Source of the DNA: Chlamydiota bacterium
GTDB taxonomy: Bacteria > Chlamydiota > Chlamydiia > Chlamydiales > Rhabdochlamydiaceae
Direction: 5' to 3'
NCBI GenBank assembly: GCA_021772335.1
Contig: JAJFMD010000006.1
Location: 1 to 64,000, forward strand
Length of the DNA: 64,000 bases
The notes beneath the pieces are model-generated. The model searched no databases and was not told the DNA's origin. It saw only the letters and a list, made by a program, of their open reading frames with translations. A program made the position numbers and the translations under genes. Below are positions 47,091 through 55,220 of this stretch, in pieces; the stretch's first letter is position 1; every line of letters starts with the position of its first letter.

Positions 47091-47804
47091 ATGCTTTGGA
47101 AAGTGATTGATACGGGCATAGATAGCGCAGAAATGAATATGCGCATCGATAGAGAAATGCTCGATCAGCTTAATGATCAGCCTGTTATTCATTTTTATGA
47201 ATGGGAACATCCAAGTATTACACATGGCTATTTCATCAAGCCGGAAAAGTTTTTAAATTTAGAACGGCTTAAACAGCGTGGAATTGATATTGCAAGGCGC
47301 CCGACAGGGGGAGGTATTGTGTTCCATCTGTGGGATTTAGCATTTTCAGTTTTAGTGCCGGCGAAGAGCTCGTTATTTTCAACTGCGACATTAGAGAACT
47401 ATGCGTTGGTGAACAAATGTGTGCAAAATGCGGTCGTGTCCCTAATTGGAGAAGACTTAGAGATGATCAAAGATGATGCGCCTAAAATGACAGAGCAGTG
47501 TGGATCTTTTTGTATGGCACGTCCAACACGTTATGATGTTGTGCTCAATGGCAGAAAAATTGCCGGAGCAGCGCAGCGCAAAATGAAACAGGGCTTTTTG
47601 CATCAAGGAACAATCTCTTTATTTCAGCCAGATCTCGAGCTGATCGAGGATGTCCTACTGCCAGATACCGGTGTTCTTGAGGCAATGAGTCATTATACAA
47701 AGCCATTATTTGAAAAGAATGCGGAAGTAAAAGAGCAATTAAAAGGAGCTCTTATTCATTCCTTTAAAAATCTTGAAATGAGAGAAAGTCATGTCACGAC
47801 CTAA
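47091..47804 (+). CDS. Lipoate-protein ligase A-like protein
   Basis: A 237-residue member of the BPL/LplA/LipB fold. RRPTGGGIVFH is the lipoate/biotin ligase substrate-binding motif, and NGRKIAGAAQRKMKQGFLHQG is the conserved KIxGxAQ block with the catalytic lysine. It probably attaches lipoate or octanoate to E2 subunits or to GcvH, whose gene is 4.5 kb downstream. In Chlamydia lplA adjoins clpC in the same way. ATG 47091 is preferred to the TTG nine bases upstream, although no strong ribosome binding site is seen. The 3' end overlaps proS by 14 bases. Confidence 0.88.
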   Translation: MLWKVIDTGIDSAEMNMRIDREMLDQLNDQPVIHFYEWEHPSITHGYFIKPEKFLNLERLKQRGIDIARRPTGGGIVFHLWDLAFSVLVPAKSSLFSTATLENYALVNKCVQNAVVSLIGEDLEMIKDDAPKMTEQCGSFCMARPTRYDVVLNGRKIAGAAQRKMKQGFLHQGTISLFQPDLELIEDVLLPDTGVLEAMSHYTKPLFEKNAEVKEQLKGALIHSFKNLEMRESHVTT

Positions 47805-49311
47805 AACTGCAATTACTCCTACACGAGAAGAAGATTTTTCTGAATGGTATCAGCAAGTTGTCAAAGTTGGAGAGCTTGCCGAGCACGCTCCTGTACGCGG
47901 TTGTATGGTGATTAAGCCGTGGGGATATAGCATTTGGGAAAATATTCAATACATTCTTAATAAACGGTTTAAAGCAACTGGTCATAAAAATGCCTACTTT
48001 CCTCTTTTTATTCCTTTAAGCTTTCTAGAGAAAGAAGCGGAGCATGTCGAGGGATTTGCTAAAGAATGCGCTGTTGTCACACATCATCGGCTAGAGGCAA
48101 AAGAAGGTGGGGGACTGCAGCCAGCTGGAGAACTTGAAGAGCCATTAGTCGTACGCCCAACTTCCGAGACGATTATTGGCGAAACGTTTTCGAAATGGGT
48201 TGAGTCATATCGTGATCTCCCTATTTTGATTAATCAGTGGGCGAATGTAGTCCGTTGGGAAATGCGTACGCGTTTGTTTTTGCGCACAGCTGAATTTTTA
48301 TGGCAAGAAGGGCACACAGCACATGAGACAAAAGAAGAAGCTTTGGAAGAAACTTTCCAAATGCTCGATATTTACTGTGATTTTATTGAAAATATGCTCG
48401 CAATGCCTCTTATTCGTGGAGCAAAAACAGAAAGCGAACGTTTTCCTGGAGCTGAAGAGACTTATACTTTTGAGCTTATGATGCAAGATCATAAAGCATT
48501 GCAGGGAGGAACGTCCCACTTTTTAGGACAAAAGTTCGCTAAAGCCTCAAATATCAAATTTTCTGATCGCAATGGCAATCTCAGCTATGCTTGGACTACT
48601 TCTTGGGCAATTACAACACGATTGATCGGTGCGATGGTCATGATCCACGGTGATGACGATGGCTTTATCTGCCCTCCGCGTATTGCACCTGAACATCTTG
48701 TAATCATCCCAATTGTGCACAAAGAAGAAATGCGCGAGCATGTGATGACTTATTGTGAGAAGCTCGCAGCGGAATTGAGTACAATGCGCTATGGAGAGAG
48801 AGATTTAGAAGTGACGGTTGATAAGCGCGATTTGCGTGGCGGGGAAAAAAGCTGGTCAGCGATTAAAAAGGGTATGCCTCTTCGTTTGGAAGTAGGTCCT
48901 CGCGATATCGATAGTGATCAATTATGCTTATTTCGTCGTACTCATGGACACAAAGAAGTGATGAAGCTCTCGCGTGCTGAATTATTAACAAAAATAATTC
49001 CTATTCTCGATGAAATGCAAAACGAAATCTTTGAGCGTGCACGCGCTTTTCGCGATCAACGCATAAAGAAAATTGATACTAAGGACGATTTTTACGCCTT
49101 CTTCACACCAAAAAATCGAAACAAGCCAGAAATTCACGGTGGATTTGCCCTAGCGCATTGGAGTGGAGAGAGCGCGGTAGAACAACAGATTAAAAATGAT
49201 TTGAATGTAACAATACGATGTATTCCTCTTGACCATGATGGTGAAGAAGGAAAGTGTATTATTACGGGTAAGCCAAGTAAGCAGCGCGTGTTGTTTGCAA
49301 AAGCATATTAG
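47791..49311 (+). CDS. proS: Prolyl-tRNA synthetase, archaeal/eukaryotic type
   Basis: Class II synthetase charging tRNA-Pro, 506 residues. It is not the usual bacterial form of about 570 residues with an inserted editing domain. It has GYSIWENIQ, RPTSETIIGETFSKWV (motif 2 region) and RTRLFLRTAEFLWQEGHTAH, and the C-terminal extension FALAHWSGESAVEQ...GKCIITG...VLFAKAY with a terminal tyrosine typical of the archaeal/eukaryotic type. The start ATG lies inside lplA. No second, bacterial-type proS is in the window; Chlamydia has the bacterial type as I remember, so replacement by transfer is a reasonable inference. Confidence 0.94.
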   Translation: MSRPKTAITPTREEDFSEWYQQVVKVGELAEHAPVRGCMVIKPWGYSIWENIQYILNKRFKATGHKNAYFPLFIPLSFLEKEAEHVEGFAKECAVVTHHRLEAKEGGGLQPAGELEEPLVVRPTSETIIGETFSKWVESYRDLPILINQWANVVRWEMRTRLFLRTAEFLWQEGHTAHETKEEALEETFQMLDIYCDFIENMLAMPLIRGAKTESERFPGAEETYTFELMMQDHKALQGGTSHFLGQKFAKASNIKFSDRNGNLSYAWTTSWAITTRLIGAMVMIHGDDDGFICPPRIAPEHLVIIPIVHKEEMREHVMTYCEKLAAELSTMRYGERDLEVTVDKRDLRGGEKSWSAIKKGMPLRLEVGPRDIDSDQLCLFRRTHGHKEVMKLSRAELLTKIIPILDEMQNEIFERARAFRDQRIKKIDTKDDFYAFFTPKNRNKPEIHGGFALAHWSGESAVEQQIKNDLNVTIRCIPLDHDGEEGKCIITGKPSKQRVLFAKAY

Positions 49312-49336
49312 AATATAACTTACAGGAGCGAAAGCT

Positions 49337-51691
49337 ATGCTCGCCTTTTTGAGAAGACATCAACGCCTATTTTTTCTATTTACGACGATTGTCGTTGTAA
49401 TTTCTTTTTCCTTTTTTGGAACACTCAACACATTTATGACTCCTGGGCAGCCCTCAGATCGCATTGTTAGCCAAACTAGCGATGGCAAGCCGATTTATGA
49501 AGGGGAGATCAAAATGTTGAACTTTCTTCTGGGAGAAGATCAGCATCATAGTCGTATCAGCGCTCTATTTAATGATGGCGTGCTTGAGAAGGACTTTTTA
49601 GATACTGGATTAGCTGGAATGCTCGTGGAAAACTATTATGAAGAGCTTTCAGGTGATATTGATGATCGATTGCAACGTGCTCAGCGCTTTTCTCCTTATG
49701 TGCATCCCGGGGCTCCGTTTATCAGCGCTGAAATGGTTTGGCAAAATTTTGCTCCAACAATTAGAGACGATTTAGTTCAATTAAAAAGTAAGTCATTGAG
49801 TAATGTAGAAAATTTCAATCTATTAGCTGATCTTTATATGAAGCAAACCGCATTTTCTCCGGAAATATTGCGCCAAGTTTTGCTCTATCAACAAAAGCAG
49901 TACAATTGGATTCAGTTCGATCCTCAACTGCCTCAAACAGATCTCTGTTTATTTGGTTTTCACACTAAGCGCGACTGGTTTGGCCCAAAATTTCTCGATT
50001 TAATTTCTCAGTTTATTATTCATGCGGCGAATCATGCGCAGCAAAAAGGGTATCGCGTTAATGATGAAGAAGTTCGTGCCGAACTCTTGCAAAATGTTTA
50101 TGACAATTTAGAGGCTATGCAGCAAGAGCCTTCTTATGCTAAAGCAGAGCAGGTGTTTCAAGAGCAATTGGCAATGATGCATCTTAGCGAAAGGAAACTG
50201 ATTGATACGTGGAGACACATTTCTTTATTCCGCCGTGTATTTAACGAAGTAGGAAATAGCATTTATCTCGATCCCTTTATTTATGAAGAATTTGCTTCCT
50301 ATGCCGGAGAAGGTGTCGCGATAAATCAATATGAGTTGCCCCCTCATTTGCGAATGCATAAAATGTGGGAACTTTTTAAATTGCAACACTATATCAATAA
50401 AGTGGGCTTATGTATTGAAAAAGGGGGGTGTAGTGATCTCGCTTTACCTGCTCTTTATAAAAGCGTATCTGAAGTAGAAGTGCAGTGTCCTGAACTATTA
50501 CAAAAGCACTTTACCATTGAGTATAGTTCTGTTGATCAATCTGCTTTTGCCCCGCGTATTTCGCTTAAGCAAATTTGGAATTGGCAAGTAGATGAAGGGA
50601 ACTTTAAATTGATTCAGCATCATTTTTCATCATTAGCATTTCTAGATAGCTCAACAGAGGAAAGTCGTTACCGTGCTTTAGACAATCTCGATACAGCAAT
50701 GAGACTTCAAGTTGATGCGTTTGCTCAAAGTGAAATCATTAACTCTCATCGCGATTGGATTGTAGAAGAGCTTGCAAATGGCTTAAAACAAAAAGTTGTA
50801 ATAAAAGTGGGCAAAACTCATCAAGAGATTCCTTTGCATGGAATCGAAGATCCTGAAGAGCTTATTACGCTGCTTTCAAAAGCGGCACTATCCAATGGTG
50901 AGAATTTAAGTGGTGAGGAGCTGCAAGCTGACAAAGAGCTTGGGTTTTATTCTCCGGATAAACGCCATTATTTTTCGATCAAATTAATCGAGCGTTCTGA
51001 GGAAAATGAGATTTTAACTTTTCAAGAAGCGAATAAACATGAAATTCTTGATCGACTACTTACTAATCTGCTTAAAGAAGCTTATCCTAAAATTCGCCAT
51101 CAAGATTCAAACGTATTTCTCAATGATGAGGGAGAGTGGATGCCTTTTGAGCAAGTGAAGGAAGAAGTCGGAATGCTTTATTTTAATAGTTTGCTAGAAG
51201 ATATTGAGCAAGATTATCATAAAGCGACTGGTAAAGAGCCTGTTATGAGTGATCTAAATCAAAAACGAAGTTTCTATACTGCCAATCGTTTTCATGCTCA
51301 TTTGCGAAAAGTATTGCGTTTGTTAGAGACGAATGCCTCAGAGAATATTGAATTTTTTGTCACTTCGTCTTCAAAAGAGCCGGTATATGGAGAGGAAGCT
51401 CTTCAAAAACAGTGGCGTTTGGTGAAGCGTCATGATCGATTAACGCGCAATGATCGTTCTGAAATAGATATTGAAAGATTGCTGAGTTGTGAAGATGAGA
51501 AATTTACTCCTATTGAGTGTACTCAAAATAATGAACTGCGCTTTTTCTATATCGAAGAACATTTTCTCGATCAGGAATTTGTAAAAGAAAAAACGGAAGA
51601 AGGAAGGAAATTGCTCGCTGATGATGCTAAACGCACTTTAATGGCGCAGCTTCTTGAGCAGATCAAAGAAAGAGAGGGGATTTCTCTGTGA
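49337..51691 (+). CDS. PpiD/SurA-like periplasmic chaperone-type protein
   Basis: A 784-residue protein anchored by one N-terminal helix (LFFLFTTIVVVISFSFFG, residues about 11-28) after a basic start (MLAFLRRHQR), the layout of PpiD. The rest is periplasmic and rich in helices, like SurA N-terminal domains. I cannot see a convincing parvulin PPIase domain: the conserved histidine and GGxLG patterns are absent, and KELGFYSPDKRHYFSIKL is the nearest candidate. A role in folding exported proteins is inferred from topology. AGGAG is eight bases before the ATG. Its stop overlaps the next start (GTGA). Confidence 0.65.
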   Translation: MLAFLRRHQRLFFLFTTIVVVISFSFFGTLNTFMTPGQPSDRIVSQTSDGKPIYEGEIKMLNFLLGEDQHHSRISALFNDGVLEKDFLDTGLAGMLVENYYEELSGDIDDRLQRAQRFSPYVHPGAPFISAEMVWQNFAPTIRDDLVQLKSKSLSNVENFNLLADLYMKQTAFSPEILRQVLLYQQKQYNWIQFDPQLPQTDLCLFGFHTKRDWFGPKFLDLISQFIIHAANHAQQKGYRVNDEEVRAELLQNVYDNLEAMQQEPSYAKAEQVFQEQLAMMHLSERKLIDTWRHISLFRRVFNEVGNSIYLDPFIYEEFASYAGEGVAINQYELPPHLRMHKMWELFKLQHYINKVGLCIEKGGCSDLALPALYKSVSEVEVQCPELLQKHFTIEYSSVDQSAFAPRISLKQIWNWQVDEGNFKLIQHHFSSLAFLDSSTEESRYRALDNLDTAMRLQVDAFAQSEIINSHRDWIVEELANGLKQKVVIKVGKTHQEIPLHGIEDPEELITLLSKAALSNGENLSGEELQADKELGFYSPDKRHYFSIKLIERSEENEILTFQEANKHEILDRLLTNLLKEAYPKIRHQDSNVFLNDEGEWMPFEQVKEEVGMLYFNSLLEDIEQDYHKATGKEPVMSDLNQKRSFYTANRFHAHLRKVLRLLETNASENIEFFVTSSSKEPVYGEEALQKQWRLVKRHDRLTRNDRSEIDIERLLSCEDEKFTPIECTQNNELRFFYIEEHFLDQEFVKEKTEEGRKLLADDAKRTLMAQLLEQIKEREGISL

Positions 51692-52335
51692 GCAGTCCTC
51701 ACCCTTTAGAGAATCTCGAAAGTTTGTCCCCTCTGCGTTTTTTTTCTTTTGAATGTGAAATTGCATATGCTGAGAGGTTTCCAAAAAAGTGTAAAAAGAC
51801 AGACTTTTTGCCGCCTCTCAGCCGTTTTGTCGATAAGGATAATTTTACGCGTGTTGCTCTCTTTTGGAATGAAAGCGCCTTGATGTTCTATATTGAGGTG
51901 AATCACCCTTTTGAAGGCTCTAATTTCCCAAATTATCGCGATGGGGATAGCGTTGAGCTTTTTATTGATACGCGCAATGATAAAAGTGCAGGATTTGTTA
52001 CTAAATTTTGTCATCATTTTTGCTTTTTGCCTAAAGATGTTGAGGGCATAGAGGTTAAGGAACTCACGCGCTTTAGAACCGATGAAGCTCACGAGCTGTG
52101 TGATCCAAATAAGATTACATTCGAGACCGAGTTTTCTAAAAAAGGATATCAAATGCAGATTGTATTGCCTGCGGATTGCCTTTTTAGTTATGAGCCAGAA
52201 AGCTTTAATCAGCTTGGCTTTACCTACCGTATTAACCGCTCTTCCGGCCTTCCTGAACACTTTGCTGTTTCATCCCGTCGGATTGCAATTGAGCGTCATC
52301 CTAATTTATGGGCATCGCTCCATTTAAACCGTTGA
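51688..52335 (+). CDS. CBM9-like domain protein
   Basis: A 215-residue protein without a signal peptide. The central region resembles the family 9 carbohydrate-binding fold: RVALFWNESALMFYIEVNHPF, GDSVELFIDTRND, YQMQIVLPADCLF and LGFTYRINRS follow the usual strand pattern. What it binds is unknown, and CBM9-like folds are also used without sugar binding. GTG 51688 is the start, overlapping the upstream stop (GTGA) and preceded by GAGAGGGG. It is cotranscribed with the PpiD-like gene, and gcvH follows nine bases after its stop. Confidence 0.6.
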   Translation: MSSPHPLENLESLSPLRFFSFECEIAYAERFPKKCKKTDFLPPLSRFVDKDNFTRVALFWNESALMFYIEVNHPFEGSNFPNYRDGDSVELFIDTRNDKSAGFVTKFCHHFCFLPKDVEGIEVKELTRFRTDEAHELCDPNKITFETEFSKKGYQMQIVLPADCLFSYEPESFNQLGFTYRINRSSGLPEHFAVSSRRIAIERHPNLWASLHLNR

Positions 52336-52343
52336 GGGAAAGT

Positions 52344-52703
52344 ATGAAATTTACAGATTCACATGAATGGGTTTTGGTAAAAGATGGTATAGCTCATGTC
52401 GGTATCTCTGCGCATGCTCAGCGTGAGCTTGGAGATATTGTTTATATTGAGTTGCCTAAAGTAGGTGATGAGTTAAATAAGCAGGAAGAAGCTGCGGTGA
52501 TTGAATCGACTAAAGCAGCAGCTGACATCTATGCACCGATTACAGGTAAGGTCATCGCTGTTAATGAGAAGCTAGCAGACGACATTGATTTACTTAATCG
52601 TGATCCTGAAGGGGAGGGCTGGTTATTTCAACTTGCGATAAAAAAAACGGAAGAATGCGAAGATCTTCTATCTTCTGACCAATATGCCGCGATGATCTCG
52701 TAA
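52344..52703 (+). CDS. gcvH: Glycine cleavage system H protein
   Basis: A 119-residue lipoyl carrier protein. The lipoylated lysine is Lys57 in AAVIESTKAAADIYAP. The flanking HEWVLVKDGIAHVGISAHAQ and GDIVYIELP are conserved. No gcvP or gcvT is nearby; chlamydiae as I recall keep GcvH without a complete glycine cleavage system, so it may serve as a lipoate relay. ATG 52344 is chosen because GAGGGAA immediately precedes it, and the frame upstream runs inside the CBM9-like gene. Together with the lplA-like gene at 47091 it suggests a local protein-lipoylation group. Confidence 0.94.
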   Translation: MKFTDSHEWVLVKDGIAHVGISAHAQRELGDIVYIELPKVGDELNKQEEAAVIESTKAAADIYAPITGKVIAVNEKLADDIDLLNRDPEGEGWLFQLAIKKTEECEDLLSSDQYAAMIS

Positions 52704-52735
52704 AGAATTGTCCGACTCTCGTCTAGAATGCCTCT

Positions 52736-54019
52736 TTATTTGGTCTCAGAGACGATTTTTTCTGGCTCTTGGATGTTCATCACACAAGCTAGAGCAATTA
52801 AACAACCGATAGGGAAAAGAGAAAAGGCTCCTAGAAAGCTTTTAAAGTTGTAGATAGGTCCTTGACTAGACATTGACCCATCCCAGAAAAAATCGAGCAG
52901 AGCTCCTGATATTGGCTGAGTCATTCCCGCTAGACCCATAATAAGCACAGCCGCGATCCCCATCGATGTTCCCGTGAGATGAGGAGGGTTGCTTTCTGTA
53001 ATGATTGGATATCCTAATACTTGTGTTGCAGAGAAGAATCCGAGAAGGAAGAACCATATCACCAAGTGAAGAAAAGAGGGTGAGGGATAAAAAAGAATAA
53101 ACAGCAGCATAAGAAGAGAGAGTTGAGCACCAAGTAGCATCCAGCGACGTCTCGATCTTGTTTTGTCAGAAAGCCAACCAAAGAAAGTAGAGCCAACAAT
53201 AGTGCCTCCATGCACCATGCTAGTGATAAATGCTGCTTTAGATAGCGGGATGTGATGCACTTGCATTAAAAACAAACTACCCCAGACAGCTCCGATGAGC
53301 ATTAGAGGGAGATTCATTGTTGCGGTGTATAGGCCAGGTAGCAGTGTTTGTCTGTTCATACAAGCGCGGATCTCTTTGCGCAATTGAGAAATATTGAGGC
53401 TCTTGGATTTCTCTACTGGAAGCGGCGCATCACGTATGCAAATCAAATTAACGATGAAAATGAAAATGCCAAATAATCCATCTAATTGCAGTGTTTGACG
53501 CCAAGATAGCATTTGAGCAAGTGCAGAAAATGGTGTTTGAGCAATCATTCCTCCAAACATTGCAATCGTCACAGTAAGTCCAATTAAAAAAGCGTGTTTT
53601 TTAGCTGGAAACCAACGAGAGATAAGAATGATACAGCTTAAAAAACAAAAAGCGTTGCCAATTCCTGAGATGAAATGACAGAAACAGGCAACACTAAAGC
53701 TTTTCGCTAATGCAAAGCCAAATGTTCCTAAAATGCAGAGTGCTAGAGAGGATAGAATCACTTTTTTTGTGGAAAATCTGTCCAGGATAATTCCTGCAGG
53801 AAGTAAAAAAATGACATCGGCGAGAAGATAGGTTGAACTTAGAAGGCCGAGCTTTGTTCCTTGAATGCCAAAGTCTTTCATCAGCATTGGAGAAATCGAA
53901 TTGAGCATGTGCAGTTGGATGAGCTCGTAGCAAAAAAAGAGAGCCGCGCTTAAGCAGACGATCCATGGCAGTAATTTAGATTTCTTTACAACTTGAGTAT
54001 CAACATTTTTACTACCCAT
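52736..54019 (-). CDS. Major facilitator superfamily transporter
   Basis: A 427-residue inner-membrane protein with about twelve hydrophobic helices. The motif A loop of the first half is GIILDRFSTKKVIL and of the second half GWLSDKTRSRRRW. Its substrate is not apparent; the sequence is closest in feel to organic-anion/sugar-acid MFS symporters. GAGGTGAG precedes the ATG. It starts nine bases after the osmC-like stop on the same strand, so the two are probably cotranscribed. Confidence 0.88.
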   Translation of the reverse strand: MGSKNVDTQVVKKSKLLPWIVCLSAALFFCYELIQLHMLNSISPMLMKDFGIQGTKLGLLSSTYLLADVIFLLPAGIILDRFSTKKVILSSLALCILGTFGFALAKSFSVACFCHFISGIGNAFCFLSCIILISRWFPAKKHAFLIGLTVTIAMFGGMIAQTPFSALAQMLSWRQTLQLDGLFGIFIFIVNLICIRDAPLPVEKSKSLNISQLRKEIRACMNRQTLLPGLYTATMNLPLMLIGAVWGSLFLMQVHHIPLSKAAFITSMVHGGTIVGSTFFGWLSDKTRSRRRWMLLGAQLSLLMLLFILFYPSPSFLHLVIWFFLLGFFSATQVLGYPIITESNPPHLTGTSMGIAAVLIMGLAGMTQPISGALLDFFWDGSMSSQGPIYNFKSFLGAFSLFPIGCLIALACVMNIQEPEKIVSETK

Positions 54020-54028
54020 TTCTCACCT

Positions 54029-54463
54029 CTAAGTGATGTTTAAATTATAGGCGATTTCGACCTTAACGGCATTGGAAACCAAGCAGTATTTTTTTGTTTG
54101 TTCAAAAAGTTCCTTAATCTGATTGGAGTCAGAAGATCCAGTAATGTTCATATCAATTGCGACTTTCGTAATGGCTGGTGTTCCTTTAGAATCTCGATCG
54201 ATCGTAATCGTTGCTGTACCATTGATTGTTTCAAAGCTCGCCTTGCTGCGTGCACAGAGCACTTTAAACATCGCAATTAAGCAGTTTAAAATTGCTAGGC
54301 CAAAAAGATCTTCAGGGGAATAGCCTCCTCCTGGTCCTTGGAATTCGGGGGGAATAGCAGTTGGAATCGGCGGTAAATCGAGATGAGATTTTGATGTCCA
54401 TGTCGTGTTTATCGGGGCATCAGAAGAAGCTTCAACTTTAAAATCTAAGGGGTATCGAATCAT
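54029..54463 (-). CDS. OsmC family peroxiredoxin-like protein
   Basis: A 144-residue OsmC/Ohr-family protein. Both redox cysteines are present: Cys61 in GLAILNCLIAMFK and Cys127 in KKYCLVSNAVK, with the conserved acidic residue in SPEDLFG. The family reduces organic hydroperoxides. The ATG at 54463 is preferred to an upstream TTG because AAAGG sits seven bases before it. It is followed immediately by the MFS gene. Whether it is OsmC or Ohr proper cannot be decided here. Confidence 0.9.
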   Translation of the reverse strand: MIRYPLDFKVEASSDAPINTTWTSKSHLDLPPIPTAIPPEFQGPGGGYSPEDLFGLAILNCLIAMFKVLCARSKASFETINGTATITIDRDSKGTPAITKVAIDMNITGSSDSNQIKELFEQTKKYCLVSNAVKVEIAYNLNIT

Positions 54464-54536
54464 AAAATTACCTTTCAAATTGGTTTTTTAATTAGATTAG
54501 ATCTGCTGATTTTTTTAAGCAAGAATCATAATGAGT

Positions 54537-54562
54537 CTGTCTGAAAATCTTATTTTAGACAG
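54537..54562 (-). terminator. Hairpin after the HdeD-family gene
   Basis: CTGTCT-G-AAAAT (54537-54548) pairs with ATTTT-AGACAG (54552-54562) with one bulged base. It lies 15 bases beyond the stop of the minus-strand gene at 54578; there is no T-run. Confidence 0.5.
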
Positions 54563-54577
54563 AAGTTTTTCGGGGAT

Positions 54578-55087
54578 CTACTTAGGTTTAAGATTTAAAG
54601 CAAAGATCACTTGAGAAATTCCATAGAAGATAAGGTTGATTCCAATAAATAATGCGAGTAGCCATGGGGCGCTACTCGGCCATTGAGTCCAAACAAGAAT
54701 CGCAATAGTAATGGAGATTAATCCACTGAGAAACAGCCAAATCGAGGGTTTGAAAATCCTTAGTCGATAGGCGACCACTGCTTTAGCAATTCCTTCACAA
54801 AAAAGTAAGAGAGAGATCACGAGAGCTAGCGTAATAATACCGCCAAGAGGGTAGGCAATTAACACGCCGCCGGCAATTATAAATAATAGCGATTTGATCA
54901 AATCAAGAGTGTGTTTGCGCTGCTTAAAATAAGCGACAATCTGAATCACACCTACGATAAGAAGTATCCAGCCAAGTAAGATTTCAAAGGTGAATGCAGT
55001 AACTTTAGGAAGAGCCATTGCAAATATACCTAGAATTATCAACAAAATCCCTTCCGCAAAAGTGATTTTCCAATCGTACTTCTCCAT
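54578..55087 (-). CDS. HdeD family (DUF308) membrane protein
   Basis: A 169-residue protein with six hydrophobic helices arranged as three DUF308 pairs (GILLIILGIFAMALPKVTAF, ILLIVGVIQIVAYFKQRKHT, FIIAGGVLIAYPLGGI and so on), as in the acid-stress membrane protein HdeD. The biochemical role of the family is unclear. AAAAAGGGGTATGTA-type sequence before the ATG provides a ribosome binding site. It is divergent from the large gene at 55221. Confidence 0.85.
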   Translation of the reverse strand: MEKYDWKITFAEGILLIILGIFAMALPKVTAFTFEILLGWILLIVGVIQIVAYFKQRKHTLDLIKSLLFIIAGGVLIAYPLGGIITLALVISLLLFCEGIAKAVVAYRLRIFKPSIWLFLSGLISITIAILVWTQWPSSAPWLLALFIGINLIFYGISQVIFALNLKPK

Positions 55088-55220
55088 TACATACCCCTTT
55101 TTTTAAATGTCATAATCGATTTTGTTTGGGAAAGCAAAAGAAAAAACATAACGCTACTGGTCGTTTTTCTTTAAATATGCGATAAGGCTTAGCTAATCCT
55201 TTTTTTTGATAGGTTTTCTA

